Source: Arhodomonas aquaeolei DSM 8974 (GTDB taxonomy: Bacteria; Pseudomonadota; Gammaproteobacteria; Nitrococcales; Nitrococcaceae). From it: a DNA stretch of 64,000 bases. The stretch is from contig NZ_KB894811.1 in the NCBI RefSeq assembly GCF_000374645.1, positions 62,001-126,000 on the forward strand, given 5' to 3'. Below the pieces are notes generated by a model. It was not told where the DNA came from. It did not search any database and was given only the letters and a program-made list of their open reading frames with translations. Position numbers and translations under genes: made by a program. Shown piece after piece: positions 26,746 to 35,189 of the stretch. Positions within the stretch are counted from its first letter, which is position 1. Every line of letters begins with the position of its first letter.

Positions 26746-27660
26746 TCAGTGGGTGCTGAAGTTCTGTCCCCGGCTGAACTCCCAGGTGCGCGTGATCACC
26801 AGCAGGTCGTTGCCCTTGAGCACGCGCTCCGGTACCGGCGCGAAAGGGGCAGCGAGGTCCACGATGCGCTGTGCCGCCTGATCCAGGACCGGGTAGCGGG
26901 AGGGCTCGAGGACGTCCACGCTCACCACGCTGCCGTCGGGGCGCAGGGTGACCTCCAGGATCAGCCGGCCGCCGAGCCCGCGCCGCCGTGCCTCCTCCGG
27001 ATAGTTCATGTTGCCGATGCGCTCTATCTTGTCGATCCAGCTCCGCATGTAGGCCGCGGCGGCGTGCTCCCGGGTGCTGGCACTGATGCGCCGCTTGTCC
27101 GGAAAGTCGGATGCCTCCGGCGAGCGGGCGTGTGACAACGACTCGTTGGCCGCCACCTCCCGGCTGCTGCGCAGGATATCGGTGGTGGAGAGCTGGGGTT
27201 TGGGCGTTTTCTCCGGTTTCGGCTCGGGCTTGGGCTCGGGCGGTGGTGCCTTCTCCTTGGCCTTGCCGGCGACTTCGGGCTTGTTCGGGGGCTCGGGGCT
27301 CGGCTGTGGTGTCGGCGCCGGCTCCGGCGTGGGCTGCGGTGTCGGTGTGGGCTGCGCGGGCGGTGGTGATGCCGGCGGTTTCGGCGCGGGTGGCTGTGGT
27401 GTCACTGGCTCGCGGGGGCCGGCGGACGCCTGCTCACCGCCGCCGCTGCGGTCCGCGTTGGCGATGAACTCGGGTTTCTCGGGAGGCGGCTCGGCCTTTG
27501 GTTGCTCGCGGACCAGGGCGACATCGAGCATCGGCTGTCCCGACTGAGGGCGTGGCGGCTGCCAAGTGAAGCCCACCGCGAGGAGTATGAACAGGTGCGC
27601 CCCGGCCGAGAGAAGGACCGCGAGGGTCAGTCGTTGCATGCGCGTGTCAGTCACCGCCAT
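26746..27660 (-). CDS. tonB: Energy transducer TonB
   Basis: 304 residues. A single N-terminal anchor (LTLAVLLSAGAHLFILLAVGF, about residues 11-31) contains the His of the SxxxH motif that contacts ExbB/ExbD. A long periplasmic linker rich in Pro, Lys and Glu (roughly residues 75-165) follows, then the C-terminal TonB domain with MNYPEEARRRGLGGRLILEV and SRYPVLDQAAQRI. It delivers proton-motive energy to outer-membrane receptors. exbB and exbD are not in the window. ATG 27660 overlaps the stop of the Gx-family gene by 14 bp; ATG 27639 is an alternative. Confidence 0.92.
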   Translation of the reverse strand: MAVTDTRMQRLTLAVLLSAGAHLFILLAVGFTWQPPRPQSGQPMLDVALVREQPKAEPPPEKPEFIANADRSGGGEQASAGPREPVTPQPPAPKPPASPPPAQPTPTPQPTPEPAPTPQPSPEPPNKPEVAGKAKEKAPPPEPKPEPKPEKTPKPQLSTTDILRSSREVAANESLSHARSPEASDFPDKRRISASTREHAAAAYMRSWIDKIERIGNMNYPEEARRRGLGGRLILEVTLRPDGSVVSVDVLEPSRYPVLDQAAQRIVDLAAPFAPVPERVLKGNDLLVITRTWEFSRGQNFSTH

Positions 27661-28201
27661 GGCCGTTCCCGTGCGTTGCCGTGCCGCCGTCCTCCGCGGG
27701 TATCCGCTGCAGCACCGCGCGTGCGATTATACCGTTCACCAGCCCGAACACGAGCGCCGCGGTCATCAGCCACGGCAGCAGATAGGGCAGCGCCGGATGC
27801 GGCACCAGCAGCCCCCAGGCGAGCAGGAACTGGCCGCCGGTGTGGGCACAGGCCGCCAGCGTGCTGTAGCCGATCGCGCGTGTGCCCGGGAGCAGCCGCC
27901 CCACCCCCAGGCCGAGCACGGCGGCGGTGGCGCCGGCGGCGCTGAGCAGGAACCCCGGCGAGAGGAAGGTGCCGAGTACCAGCCCCGCGGCGAATACGCG
28001 GAGGACCGCGACCCAGGCGGCAGCGCGCCAGCCATAGCGGCACACCGCGAAGACCGTGATCACGTTGGCCAGTCCCGGCTTGATCCCCGGCACCGGCGAG
28101 GGCAGCTGGGCCTCGAGGGCGTGGATCGCCGTCGCCAGGGCCGCCAGCCAGGCGATGCGCACGTCGGCGCGGGTGGCCGTGACCGTGGTCCCGCCGTTCA
28201 C
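27647..28201 (-). CDS. Gx transporter / heptaprenyl-diphosphate-synthase-component-I-like membrane protein
   Basis: 184 residues with about five hydrophobic helices. Family landmarks are AIHALEAQLPSPVPGIKPGLANVITV, FLSPGFLLSAAGATAAVLG, the helix ending HTGGQFLLAWGLL, and LLPWLMTAALVFGLVNGI. Members are ECF-transporter S-component-like and often sit beside ApbE and NusG-II domain genes. GTG 28201 overlaps the stop of the NusG-II gene (GTGA). Proposed cargo of such proteins includes flavin or isoprenoid precursors, but the substrate is unproven. Confidence 0.85.
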   Translation of the reverse strand: MNGGTTVTATRADVRIAWLAALATAIHALEAQLPSPVPGIKPGLANVITVFAVCRYGWRAAAWVAVLRVFAAGLVLGTFLSPGFLLSAAGATAAVLGLGVGRLLPGTRAIGYSTLAACAHTGGQFLLAWGLLVPHPALPYLLPWLMTAALVFGLVNGIIARAVLQRIPAEDGGTATHGNGHGGD

Positions 28202-28557
28202 TGGTTGACCGCGTCCAGTCCCGGGCCGTCGCCCTCGACGGTCACCGTGACCCGGTTGGGCAGGCACACCGCCGTCTCCCCCGGGCGCGCGAGCCAGCCC
28301 GCGTGGACGCACAGCTTGCGGCGACCCGGTGAGTCGAGCACGCGGATCCGTCCGTCGCGCACGGCGATCCGGGTCTCGCCGAGGGCGCCGTGGACGGTGA
28401 GCTCGCTCTCGCCCTCCAGCGCCACGCGCCGGTGGTGGGCACCGCCCACCCAGATCTCGGCATGGGTGGCGTTGGCCGTCGATGGCGTGAGGCCGGCATG
28501 CAGTGCGGCCACCAGGATCACGGCGAGGCAGACGATCACGCCATCGGTCACGCTCAT
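28198..28557 (-). CDS. NusG domain II-containing membrane-anchored protein
   Basis: 119 residues. A single N-terminal hydrophobic segment (DGVIVCLAVILVAALHAGL) is followed by a small beta-rich NusG-II domain exposed to the periplasm (VRDGRIRVLDSP, KLCVHAGWLARPGETAVCLPNRVTV). The two Cys in KLCV and AVCLPN are characteristic of this extracytoplasmic family. It has no RNA polymerase-binding NGN domain, so it is unrelated to transcription elongation. It is coupled by overlap on both sides to apbE and the Gx-family gene. Confidence 0.87.
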   Translation of the reverse strand: MSVTDGVIVCLAVILVAALHAGLTPSTANATHAEIWVGGAHHRRVALEGESELTVHGALGETRIAVRDGRIRVLDSPGRRKLCVHAGWLARPGETAVCLPNRVTVTVEGDGPGLDAVNQ

Positions 28558-29600
28558 GGCGTCACCCGCTCGACCACATCGGGTGCCGGGTCTCCCTGCA
28601 GCTCGATGCGCTTGGCCATGGCGTCGGTGAGGTGCACGCCGCCCCTGCCGTCGATCAGCATCGCGGCGGCGATACCGAGCCGCCGCGCGGTGGTGACCCA
28701 GTCGCCCGGGCCGGCCACGAACAGCGCCGTCGCCGCGGCGTCGGCCAGCCCGGGGTCGTCGGCGATGACGGTAACCGAGCGGACGCCGCGGGCGGGTCGG
28801 CCGGTGGCGGGGTCGATGATGTGGTGGTAGCGCTGGCCGTCGTACTCGAAGAAGCGCTCGTAGTCCCCGGAGGTGAAGATGGACTCGCCGGCGCGCAGCG
28901 TCACACGGGCGATAAGGCCCTCGCCGCGAGGGGAGCGGATGCCGATCCGCCAGGGCCGGTCGCCGGGCGTGCCGGCCGTGGCGATGTCGCCGCCGGCGCT
29001 GACCAGAACCGCATCGGCGCCGGCGTCGCGGAACAGGGTGCGCAGGCGCCCGGCAGCCACCCCTTTGGCAAAGCCGCCGAGATCGATGCGCACTGCCGTG
29101 TGGCCCGCCTCCAGCCGGCCGTCTCCGGGGCTCAGTGCGGACAGCGACGGATGCTTGTGAACCAGGTCCGTGACGTCGCCCGCCGGGGGTGGCCGGGAGG
29201 GCAGGTCCGTGGCCTCGTCGAAGCCCCAGAGCCGGACCAGGGCGCCGAGTCCGGCGTTGAAGTGTCCGCCGCTGCGGTGTTCCAGCCGCGCCGCGCGGCT
29301 CAGCAGGGGGCGCAGGTCCCTGGGCACGGTGGCGGCCTCGCCGGCGGCGAGCCGCCGGTTGAGCCGGGCGATGCCGTCGCCGCGGTCGGGGTGCCAGCGC
29401 CCGTGCCAGGTCTCCAGGTGCCGCCGCGCGTCTGCGACGGCATCGTCGAAGCCCGGGCCGTCCAGCCCGTAGGCGGTGATGGTCACCCGCGTGCCGAAGG
29501 CGTAGAGCCGGGCCTTGCGTGGTGGCGATCCCGTGCCGCTGCAGGCCGCCAGGAGCACCGCGGCGAGCAGCGCGATCGCGGCCTGCCGCCGTATCGCCAT
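28554..29600 (-). CDS. apbE: FAD:protein FMN transferase ApbE (lipoprotein)
   Basis: 348 residues with a lipoprotein signal ending LLAACS (lipidated Cys 20). ApbE motifs visible are LYAFGTRVTITAYG, the IDLGGFAKGVAAGRL segment, VSAGGDIATAG, and YHHIIDPATGRPA with the metal-binding Asp. It attaches FMN covalently to Thr/Ser of periplasmic-facing redox proteins such as NqrB/C or RnfG/D. No Rnf, Nqr or FMN-binding-domain gene is adjacent, so its target must lie elsewhere. The start overlaps the gshB stop (TGATG). Confidence 0.92.
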   Translation of the reverse strand: MAIRRQAAIALLAAVLLAACSGTGSPPRKARLYAFGTRVTITAYGLDGPGFDDAVADARRHLETWHGRWHPDRGDGIARLNRRLAAGEAATVPRDLRPLLSRAARLEHRSGGHFNAGLGALVRLWGFDEATDLPSRPPPAGDVTDLVHKHPSLSALSPGDGRLEAGHTAVRIDLGGFAKGVAAGRLRTLFRDAGADAVLVSAGGDIATAGTPGDRPWRIGIRSPRGEGLIARVTLRAGESIFTSGDYERFFEYDGQRYHHIIDPATGRPARGVRSVTVIADDPGLADAAATALFVAGPGDWVTTARRLGIAAAMLIDGRGGVHLTDAMAKRIELQGDPAPDVVERVTP

Positions 29601-30550
29601 CACCGCGGCAGCCGCGCCTCGATCCAGTCGAAGAGCTCGCCGGCGATATTCATGCCGTAGAAGCGGTCGAGCTCGCGCACGCAGGTCGGGCTGGTGAGGT
29701 TGATCTCGGTGAGGTATTCGCCGATGACGTCCAGGCCGGCGAACCAGATGCCCCGGGCCTTGAGCGCGGGAGCGACCTCGTCGACGATCCAGCGGTCGCG
29801 CTCGGTGAGCTCCACGCCCTCGCCGCGGCCGCCGGCGGCCAGGTTGCCGCGGGTCTCGCCCGCCGCCGGGACCCGCGCCAGGGCGTAGGGGACCGGCTCG
29901 CCGTCGATGACCAGGATGCGCTTGTCGCCGGCGCTGATTTCCGGGAGATAGCGCTGGGCCATGACATAGCGGGTGCCCCGCTCGGAGAGCGTCTCCAGCA
30001 CCACCGAGGTGTTGGGGTCGCCCTCGTCGAGCACGAACACCGAGTCGCCGCCCATGCCGTGCAGCGGCTTGAGTACCGCGCGGCCGTGCTGGCGGATGAA
30101 CGCGCGCAGCCGCTCGGCATGCATGTCCACCAGGGTCGGTGCGCAGCACTGCGGGAAGTGCGTCGCGAACAGTTTCTCCTGCGCCTCGCGCAGCGCCGCC
30201 GGGCGGTTGATCACGAGCGTACCCTCGCGCTCCGCCGCCTCCAGGATGTGGGTGGCGTAGACGAACTCGTAGTCCACCGGCGGGTCCTTGCGCATGAGGA
30301 TCACGTCGAGCTCGGCCAGCGGCGCGTCGCGGCCCTCGCCGAGCTCGAACCAGTGGTGGTTGTCGTCGTGGACGGTGAGCCGGCGCTGGTGGCCGTGGGC
30401 GACGCCGTCGTCCAGCCACAGGTCGCCGAGTTCCAGGTAGGCGATCTCCCAGCCGCGGCGCTGGGCTTCGAGCAGCATCGCCAGGGTGGTGTCCTTGTAG
30501 GGTTTGATCCGGGCGATGGGATCCATCACCACGCCGATGCGCACGCTCAT
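29600..30550 (-). CDS. gshB: Glutathione synthetase
   Basis: 316 residues of the ATP-grasp family. The N-terminal RIGVVMDPIARIKPYKDTT, the MRKDPPVDYEFVYATH segment, the ATP-binding VLKPLHGMGGDSVF and the C-terminal LDVIGEYLTEINLTSPTCVREL are diagnostic. It ligates glycine to gamma-glutamylcysteine. ATG 30550 follows GGGACGGAG. It is the first gene of the long minus-strand operon and is divergent from pilG, as in many pseudomonads. Confidence 0.96.
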   Translation of the reverse strand: MSVRIGVVMDPIARIKPYKDTTLAMLLEAQRRGWEIAYLELGDLWLDDGVAHGHQRRLTVHDDNHHWFELGEGRDAPLAELDVILMRKDPPVDYEFVYATHILEAAEREGTLVINRPAALREAQEKLFATHFPQCCAPTLVDMHAERLRAFIRQHGRAVLKPLHGMGGDSVFVLDEGDPNTSVVLETLSERGTRYVMAQRYLPEISAGDKRILVIDGEPVPYALARVPAAGETRGNLAAGGRGEGVELTERDRWIVDEVAPALKARGIWFAGLDVIGEYLTEINLTSPTCVRELDRFYGMNIAGELFDWIEARLPR

Positions 30551-30761
30551 GCTCCGTCCCTCAGGTGTTGGCGAGTGACCGGTGCCCCGGCCCGGCACCG
30601 TGTCCGGTCGGTATCGTGTCGATACGATCACAGAAAAATCCGGCCAGACGCCGATACTGGCGCTCAGGAAAAATTCGAAAAGCGCTTCGATTGTACCGCA
30701 GTGACCCAGTCATTAAACTCGATTCCAGCGTCGTCCGGGGGCGGCGGCGCGCACAGGGCGG

Positions 30762-30767
30762 TATAGT
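30762..30767 (+). promoter_or_regulatory. Possible -10 of the pilG-chp operon
   Basis: TATAGT (five of six matches to TATAAT) lies 30-35 bases before the chosen pilG start in the 246-bp divergent region. The region at -35 is GC-rich and unlike consensus, so this may need an activator or may be fortuitous. Confidence 0.3.
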
Positions 30768-30796
30768 GAAGCAAGGCGTCCGGTGGGGGTCCGGTG

Positions 30797-31195
30797 GTGG
30801 ATAACGACGAGCAGGACATGACCGGCCTGAAGGTCATGGTCATCGACGACAGCAAGACGATCCGGCGCACCGCGGAGACGCTGCTGAAGAAAGAGGGCTG
30901 CGAGGTGATCACCGCCACGGACGGATTCGAGGCGCTCGCGAAGATCGCCGATCACCATCCCGACGTGATCTTCATCGATATCATGATGCCGCGCCTCGAC
31001 GGGTATCAGACCTGTGCGTTGATAAAGAACAATTCCTCTTTTCGTGGAACACCGGTAATTATGCTCTCGAGCAAGGACGGTCTCTTTGATCGCGCCCGCG
31101 GCCGGATCGTCGGTTCGGAGCAGTACCTGACCAAACCGTTTACCCGGGACGAACTGCTGGGCGCCATACGCCGCCACCTTTCGCGGGCCGCGTAG
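30797..31195 (+). CDS. pilG: Twitching-motility response regulator PilG
   Basis: About 132 residues, a stand-alone CheY-like receiver. Acidic pocket residues are in VMVIDDSKT, the phospho-acceptor Asp is in VIFIDIMMPRLDGYQTCALI, and the Lys is in YLTKPFTRDELL. The sequence SKTIRRTAETLLKKEGCEVITATDGFEAL is strongly PilG-like. Phosphorylated by ChpA, PilG promotes pilus extension and cAMP signalling. Start is uncertain among GTG 30794, GTG 30797 and ATG 30818; 30797 has the best spacing to a GGGGG stretch. Confidence 0.93.
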   Translation: MDNDEQDMTGLKVMVIDDSKTIRRTAETLLKKEGCEVITATDGFEALAKIADHHPDVIFIDIMMPRLDGYQTCALIKNNSSFRGTPVIMLSSKDGLFDRARGRIVGSEQYLTKPFTRDELLGAIRRHLSRAA

Positions 31196-31257
31196 TCGCG
31201 TCCGGACCCGGAAAACAACAACTGGATGCACGACGCCTGTCTTGGGGGGAACGCGCA

Positions 31258-31623
31258 ATGACCCGCATCCTTGTGGTGGACGACTCACCAACGGAAACCC
31301 ACGTGCTCAAGACCATGCTCGAGAAGCATGGCTATGAGGTCAGCGTCGCCGAGGATGGCGATCAGGGCATGGACCGGGCGCGCAACGAGCGCCCCGACGT
31401 CATCCTGATGGACATCGTCATGCCGGGGATGAACGGCTTCCAGGCTACGCGCAAGCTCTCGCGCGACCCCGACACCAGCGCCATCCCGATCGTGGTGATC
31501 AGCACCAAGGACCAGGAGACGGACCGGATCTGGGCGAAACGCCAGGGGGCGATGGACTACATCACCAAGCCGGTTACCGAGGACGAGCTGCTGGACAAGA
31601 TCGGCGCCGCGCTCGGTGGCTGA
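31258..31623 (+). CDS. pilH: Twitching-motility response regulator PilH
   Basis: 121 residues of receiver domain: ILVVDDSPTETHVLKTML, phospho-acceptor Asp in VILMDIVMPGMNGFQATRKL, Thr/Ser in VVISTKDQETDRIWAKRQGA, Lys in YITKPVTEDELL. The MDYI and W-x-KRQGA stretch distinguish PilH from PilG. It is thought to steer retraction or act as a phosphate sink for ChpA. It overlaps pilI by 8 bp. Confidence 0.95.
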   Translation: MTRILVVDDSPTETHVLKTMLEKHGYEVSVAEDGDQGMDRARNERPDVILMDIVMPGMNGFQATRKLSRDPDTSAIPIVVISTKDQETDRIWAKRQGAMDYITKPVTEDELLDKIGAALGG

Positions 31624-32176
31624 AACGGCCATGCAGGCAATCGCACCCTTCCCCGAGCTGCGCCGCCTCCAGCGTCTGGGGCTGGCCTCGCAGGCGGCGC
31701 TGCCCGCGCGCGAGGAGGCCCCCAGCGAATGGGCAGGGGTCGCGTTCCGGCTCGGCTCGCGTCACCTCCTCGCGCCCATGGACGAGGTCATGGAGGTGGT
31801 GACGCCGCCGGCGCTGGCGCGTGTGCCCCACGCGCAGGGCTGGGTGCTCGGGATCGCCAACATCCGCGGCACACTGGTGCCCGTCTCCGACCTCGGTGCC
31901 TTCCTGGGCCTGGGAGCCGCGGCGGACAGCCCGGTGGCGCGGGTGCTGGTTATCGCCCAGGGTGATGCCCAGGCGGGGGTGCTCGTGGATGAGCTCTACG
32001 GCATGCGCCATCTGCCGGCGGCGGCGGAGCGGATGCCGGGCGAGGACGAGCGCGCCGCCCAGGGCGCGGCGGCGGATTACATCACCGCGGTATTCGAGCA
32101 GGCCGGCAGTCGCTGGCCGGTATTCAGCATGAGTGCATTGGCCGGGGATCCCGCCTTTCTCAGGGCGTCGGCCTAG
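31616..32176 (+). CDS. pilI: CheW-like adaptor PilI
   Basis: 186 residues from GTG 31616 (an ATG lies at 31631). A CheW domain occupies most of it: FRLGSRHLLAPMDEVMEVV, VLGIANIRGTLVPVSDLGAFLG, and GVLVDELYGMRHL. PilI couples the receptor PilJ to the kinase ChpA at the cell pole. It lies between pilH and pilJ in the canonical order. Confidence 0.93.
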   Translation: MAETAMQAIAPFPELRRLQRLGLASQAALPAREEAPSEWAGVAFRLGSRHLLAPMDEVMEVVTPPALARVPHAQGWVLGIANIRGTLVPVSDLGAFLGLGAAADSPVARVLVIAQGDAQAGVLVDELYGMRHLPAAAERMPGEDERAAQGAAADYITAVFEQAGSRWPVFSMSALAGDPAFLRASA

Positions 32177-32221
32177 GTCGGCGTACGGGTCGGCAAGTCT
32201 TGCCAGGAGGAAACAGCGCAT

Positions 32222-34297
32222 ATGGCTAGGGAGGACAATCGGCAGGCATCCACCGGTCTCAGACGGGTGGCCGACCTGCTCACCGTCGTCGCGGCCCTGG
32301 CGATCGTGGCCATGGTCGCCGCGTTCGCCCTCGTCGCCCACTACCGCGACATCGACCGGGCCTACATCAGCCGTGCCGAAGGCGTGCGCCTGCAATCCCA
32401 GAAGATCGCGAAGGACGCCCTCAAGGCGGCCAACGGCAAGAGCGGTGAGCTTGCCGAGCTCAAGTCCGGGCGGGAGGCACTGCAGGCGAATATCGACGAC
32501 CTGGTCCAGGGCGCTGAGGCTGCCGGCCTGCCGCCTACCGCGCAGACCTCTGACGCGGCCGTCGCGGCACTCGACAAGGTCGTGCGCGTCTGGCAGCAGA
32601 TGCGCGAGGAGGTCAACGCCATCCTCGATCGCAAGGAGATGCTGGCGCGTGCCAACGCGGTCGCCGAGCGCTTCCGGGTGCTGCTACCGCAGATCCAGGA
32701 GAACGCGGCCGGCCTGGCGGACGCCCTCGCCACCGGTGGCGGCAGCGCCCGCCAGGTGGCCCTGGCCGCGGAGCTCAACACACTCGCCGGGCGCATGCGT
32801 AGAGACCTCTCCGGCATGGTGCGCGGCGGCTCGGGGGGTAATACCCCTGCGGCGCCGGGGCTCGAGGAGGCTGCCGATCGCTTCGGCCGGATCCTCCAGG
32901 GTCTGAGCCAGGGCAGCGAGGCCCTCGGTGTCAGTGCCGTCACCGGCGAGCAGGCGCGCAGCCGCGTGTCCGCGATCGCCTCGGATTTCGAGCAGGTCCG
33001 CTCCAGCATCGATCAGCTCGTGTCCCAGTCGCCGGAGCTTTTCCGCGTCCGCGACGCCGCCGAGAAGATATACACGCTCTCCGAGCGGCTGTTGGCCACC
33101 GGCCAGCAACTCACCGTCGCCTACCGCGGTCTCTCCGGCTCGCGCTGGGTACAGCCGTGGATGGCGTATGCGCTGGCGGCGCTGGCGCTGGTCGTGCTGA
33201 TCGCCCGTGCCCTCGTCGCCTGGCAGATCAGCCGCCAGGTGGTGGCCCGCGCGGAGGCCGAGCGTGCCGAGGTCAAGGAGGCCAACGAGCGTAACCAGCA
33301 GGCCATCCTCAACCTCCTCGACGAGATCGAGGACCTCAAGGAGGGTGATCTCACGGTCGAGGCCTCGGTGGGCGAGGAGATGACCGGCGCCATCGCCGAC
33401 GCCTTTAACGACGCGACGGATGCCCTGCGCCGGCTGGTGACCACCATCAACGACACCTCGGTGCAGGTCTCCACCGCCGCCCAACAGACCCAGGCGACGG
33501 CGATGCACCTCGCCGAGGCCTCGGATCACCAGGCCCACCAGATCACCTCGGCCTCGGCGGCGATCAGCCAGATGGCGGTCTCCGTCGACCAGGTATCCCA
33601 GAACGCCGAGGAATCCGCCCGGGTCGCGCAGCAGTCCGTGGAGCTGGCCACCCGCGGCGCGGAGACGGTGAATCGCACCATCGAGCAGATGGACACCACC
33701 CGTGAGCAGATCCAGGAGACCTCCAAGCGCATCAAGCGCCTCGGCGAGTCCTCCCAGGAGATCGGCAACATCGTCGAGCTGATCAACGACATCGCCGACC
33801 AGACCAACATCCTCGCGCTCAACGCCTCTATCCAGGCGGCGATGGCCGGCGAGTCCGGCCGGGGCTTCGCGGTGGTTGCCGACGAGGTCCAGCGCCTCGC
33901 CGAGCGTTCCGGTAATGCCACCAAGCAGATCGAGGCGCTGGTCAAAACGATCCAGACCGACACCAACGAGGCGGTGATCTCCATGGAGCAGAGCACCGCC
34001 GGCGTGGTGGCGGGTGCCCGCCAGGCCGAGGAGGCCGGGGACGCGCTGCGCGAGATCGAGAACGTCTCCGAGCAGCTCGCCGGTCTGATCCAGAGCATCT
34101 CCGAGGCCTCGCGCCAGCAGGCCCATGCCGCGGCCAACGTCTCGGACACGATGAACGTCATCCAGGAGATCACCTCCCAGACCTCGGCGGGTACCAACGA
34201 GACGGCGACGTCCATCGGTAACCTTGCCGACCTCGCCAACGAGCTGCGCGAGTCCGTGGCCGGGTTCAATCTGCCCGAAGAGAATCGTACGCAGTAG
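32222..34297 (+). CDS. pilJ: Methyl-accepting chemotaxis protein PilJ
   Basis: 691 residues. TM1 is at about 16-41 ([20 protein letters not shown]), a periplasmic PilJ-type sensor of two helical modules runs to about 310, TM2 is near 313-335 ([19 protein letters not shown]), followed by a HAMP-like segment ([18 protein letters not shown]) and a long coiled-coil signalling domain. The hairpin tip reads [20 protein letters not shown], matching the CheW/CheA-contact motif. It senses surface contact or pilin and feeds ChpA. Confidence 0.95.
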   Translation: MAREDNRQASTGLRRVADLLTVVAALAIVAMVAAFALVAHYRDIDRAYISRAEGVRLQSQKIAKDALKAANGKSGELAELKSGREALQANIDDLVQGAEAAGLPPTAQTSDAAVAALDKVVRVWQQMREEVNAILDRKEMLARANAVAERFRVLLPQIQENAAGLADALATGGGSARQVALAAELNTLAGRMRRDLSGMVRGGSGGNTPAAPGLEEAADRFGRILQGLSQGSEALGVSAVTGEQARSRVSAIASDFEQVRSSIDQLVSQSPELFRVRDAAEKIYTLSERLLATGQQLTVAYRGLSGSRWVQPWMAYALAALALVVLIARALVAWQISRQVVARAEAERAEVKEANERNQQAILNLLDEIEDLKEGDLTVEASVGEEMTGAIADAFNDATDALRRLVTTINDTSVQVSTAAQQTQATAMHLAEASDHQAHQITSASAAISQMAVSVDQVSQNAEESARVAQQSVELATRGAETVNRTIEQMDTTREQIQETSKRIKRLGESSQEIGNIVELINDIADQTNILALNASIQAAMAGESGRGFAVVADEVQRLAERSGNATKQIEALVKTIQTDTNEAVISMEQSTAGVVAGARQAEEAGDALREIENVSEQLAGLIQSISEASRQQAHAAANVSDTMNVIQEITSQTSAGTNETATSIGNLADLANELRESVAGFNLPEENRTQ

Positions 34298-34307
34298 GGG
34301 CGCCGGG

Positions 34308-35189
34308 TTGAGTGCCGCGCGAGCGCCAAGCGTCAAACCTCCCCTCGATGGCATGCCTGCCGCCGGGGGTGTGCCACGCGTCGGCGATAACGCCTTCGAG
34401 CGGTGGGCGACGTTGATCCGTGAGCGGACTGGCGTGGAGATCCCGCGTCAGCGGCACAGCTTCCTCGCCACCGGCCTCGCCCGCCGCATGCGTGCCACCG
34501 GGGTCAACGATTCCGAGGCCTACTACCAGTGGCTGAGCCGGGGGCCGGGGGCAGGGCTGGAGTGGAACGCGCTGGTGGACCAGCTCACGGTCCAGGAGAC
34601 GCGCTTCTATCGGGATCCGCGGGGGCTCGCGCTTTTGCGACGGTACTGTCGCGAGCATACCCGCGGCGATGCGGGGGCGCTGCAGGTGCTGAGCGCCGGC
34701 TGCGCGACCGGCGAGGAGGCCTATACCCTGGCCCTGGTGCTGGAGGAGGCCGTTGGCGGTGGTCGCGGTTACGCCGTGACCGGCACGGACATCAGCCTGG
34801 GCGCACTGGCGCTGGCCCGCCGGGGCGAGTACCCGGCGACGCGCCTGTGGCGTTTGCCACGGGCGCTGCGCGACGACGGGGTCGAGCCGGCGGGCGAGGG
34901 GCGTTGGCGTATCGTCGAGCGCATCCGTCGCCGGGTCTGCTTCGTGCAGATGAACCTGCTGCGCGACGACCCGGTAACACTGCCGCCGCTGGATGTCGTG
35001 TACTGTCAGAACGTACTGATCTACTTCGCCCGCCGACAGCGTGAACGTCTGGTGCGGCGTCTTGCCGAGTGGCTACGGCCGGGTGGCGTGGTGATCCTCG
35101 GTGGTGGCGAATTCCCGCCGACGTCGCTGGCGGGCCTGCAACGTGTCGGCGGTGAGGACGTGCTCGCCTTCAGCAGGGAGGCCTCTTGA
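34308..35189 (+). CDS. pilK: CheR-type methyltransferase PilK
   Basis: About 293 residues if TTG 34308 is the start; ATG 34353 is the alternative. CheR motifs are ERTGVEIPRQRHSFLATGLARRM, the QETRFYRDP segment, the SAM site VLSAGCATGEEAYTLALVL, TGTDISLGAL and the conserved CQNVLIYFARRQR. It methylates PilJ glutamates. It lies between pilJ and chpA as in pseudomonads. The stop overlaps the chpA start (TGATG). Confidence 0.9.
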   Translation: MSAARAPSVKPPLDGMPAAGGVPRVGDNAFERWATLIRERTGVEIPRQRHSFLATGLARRMRATGVNDSEAYYQWLSRGPGAGLEWNALVDQLTVQETRFYRDPRGLALLRRYCREHTRGDAGALQVLSAGCATGEEAYTLALVLEEAVGGGRGYAVTGTDISLGALALARRGEYPATRLWRLPRALRDDGVEPAGEGRWRIVERIRRRVCFVQMNLLRDDPVTLPPLDVVYCQNVLIYFARRQRERLVRRLAEWLRPGGVVILGGGEFPPTSLAGLQRVGGEDVLAFSREAS

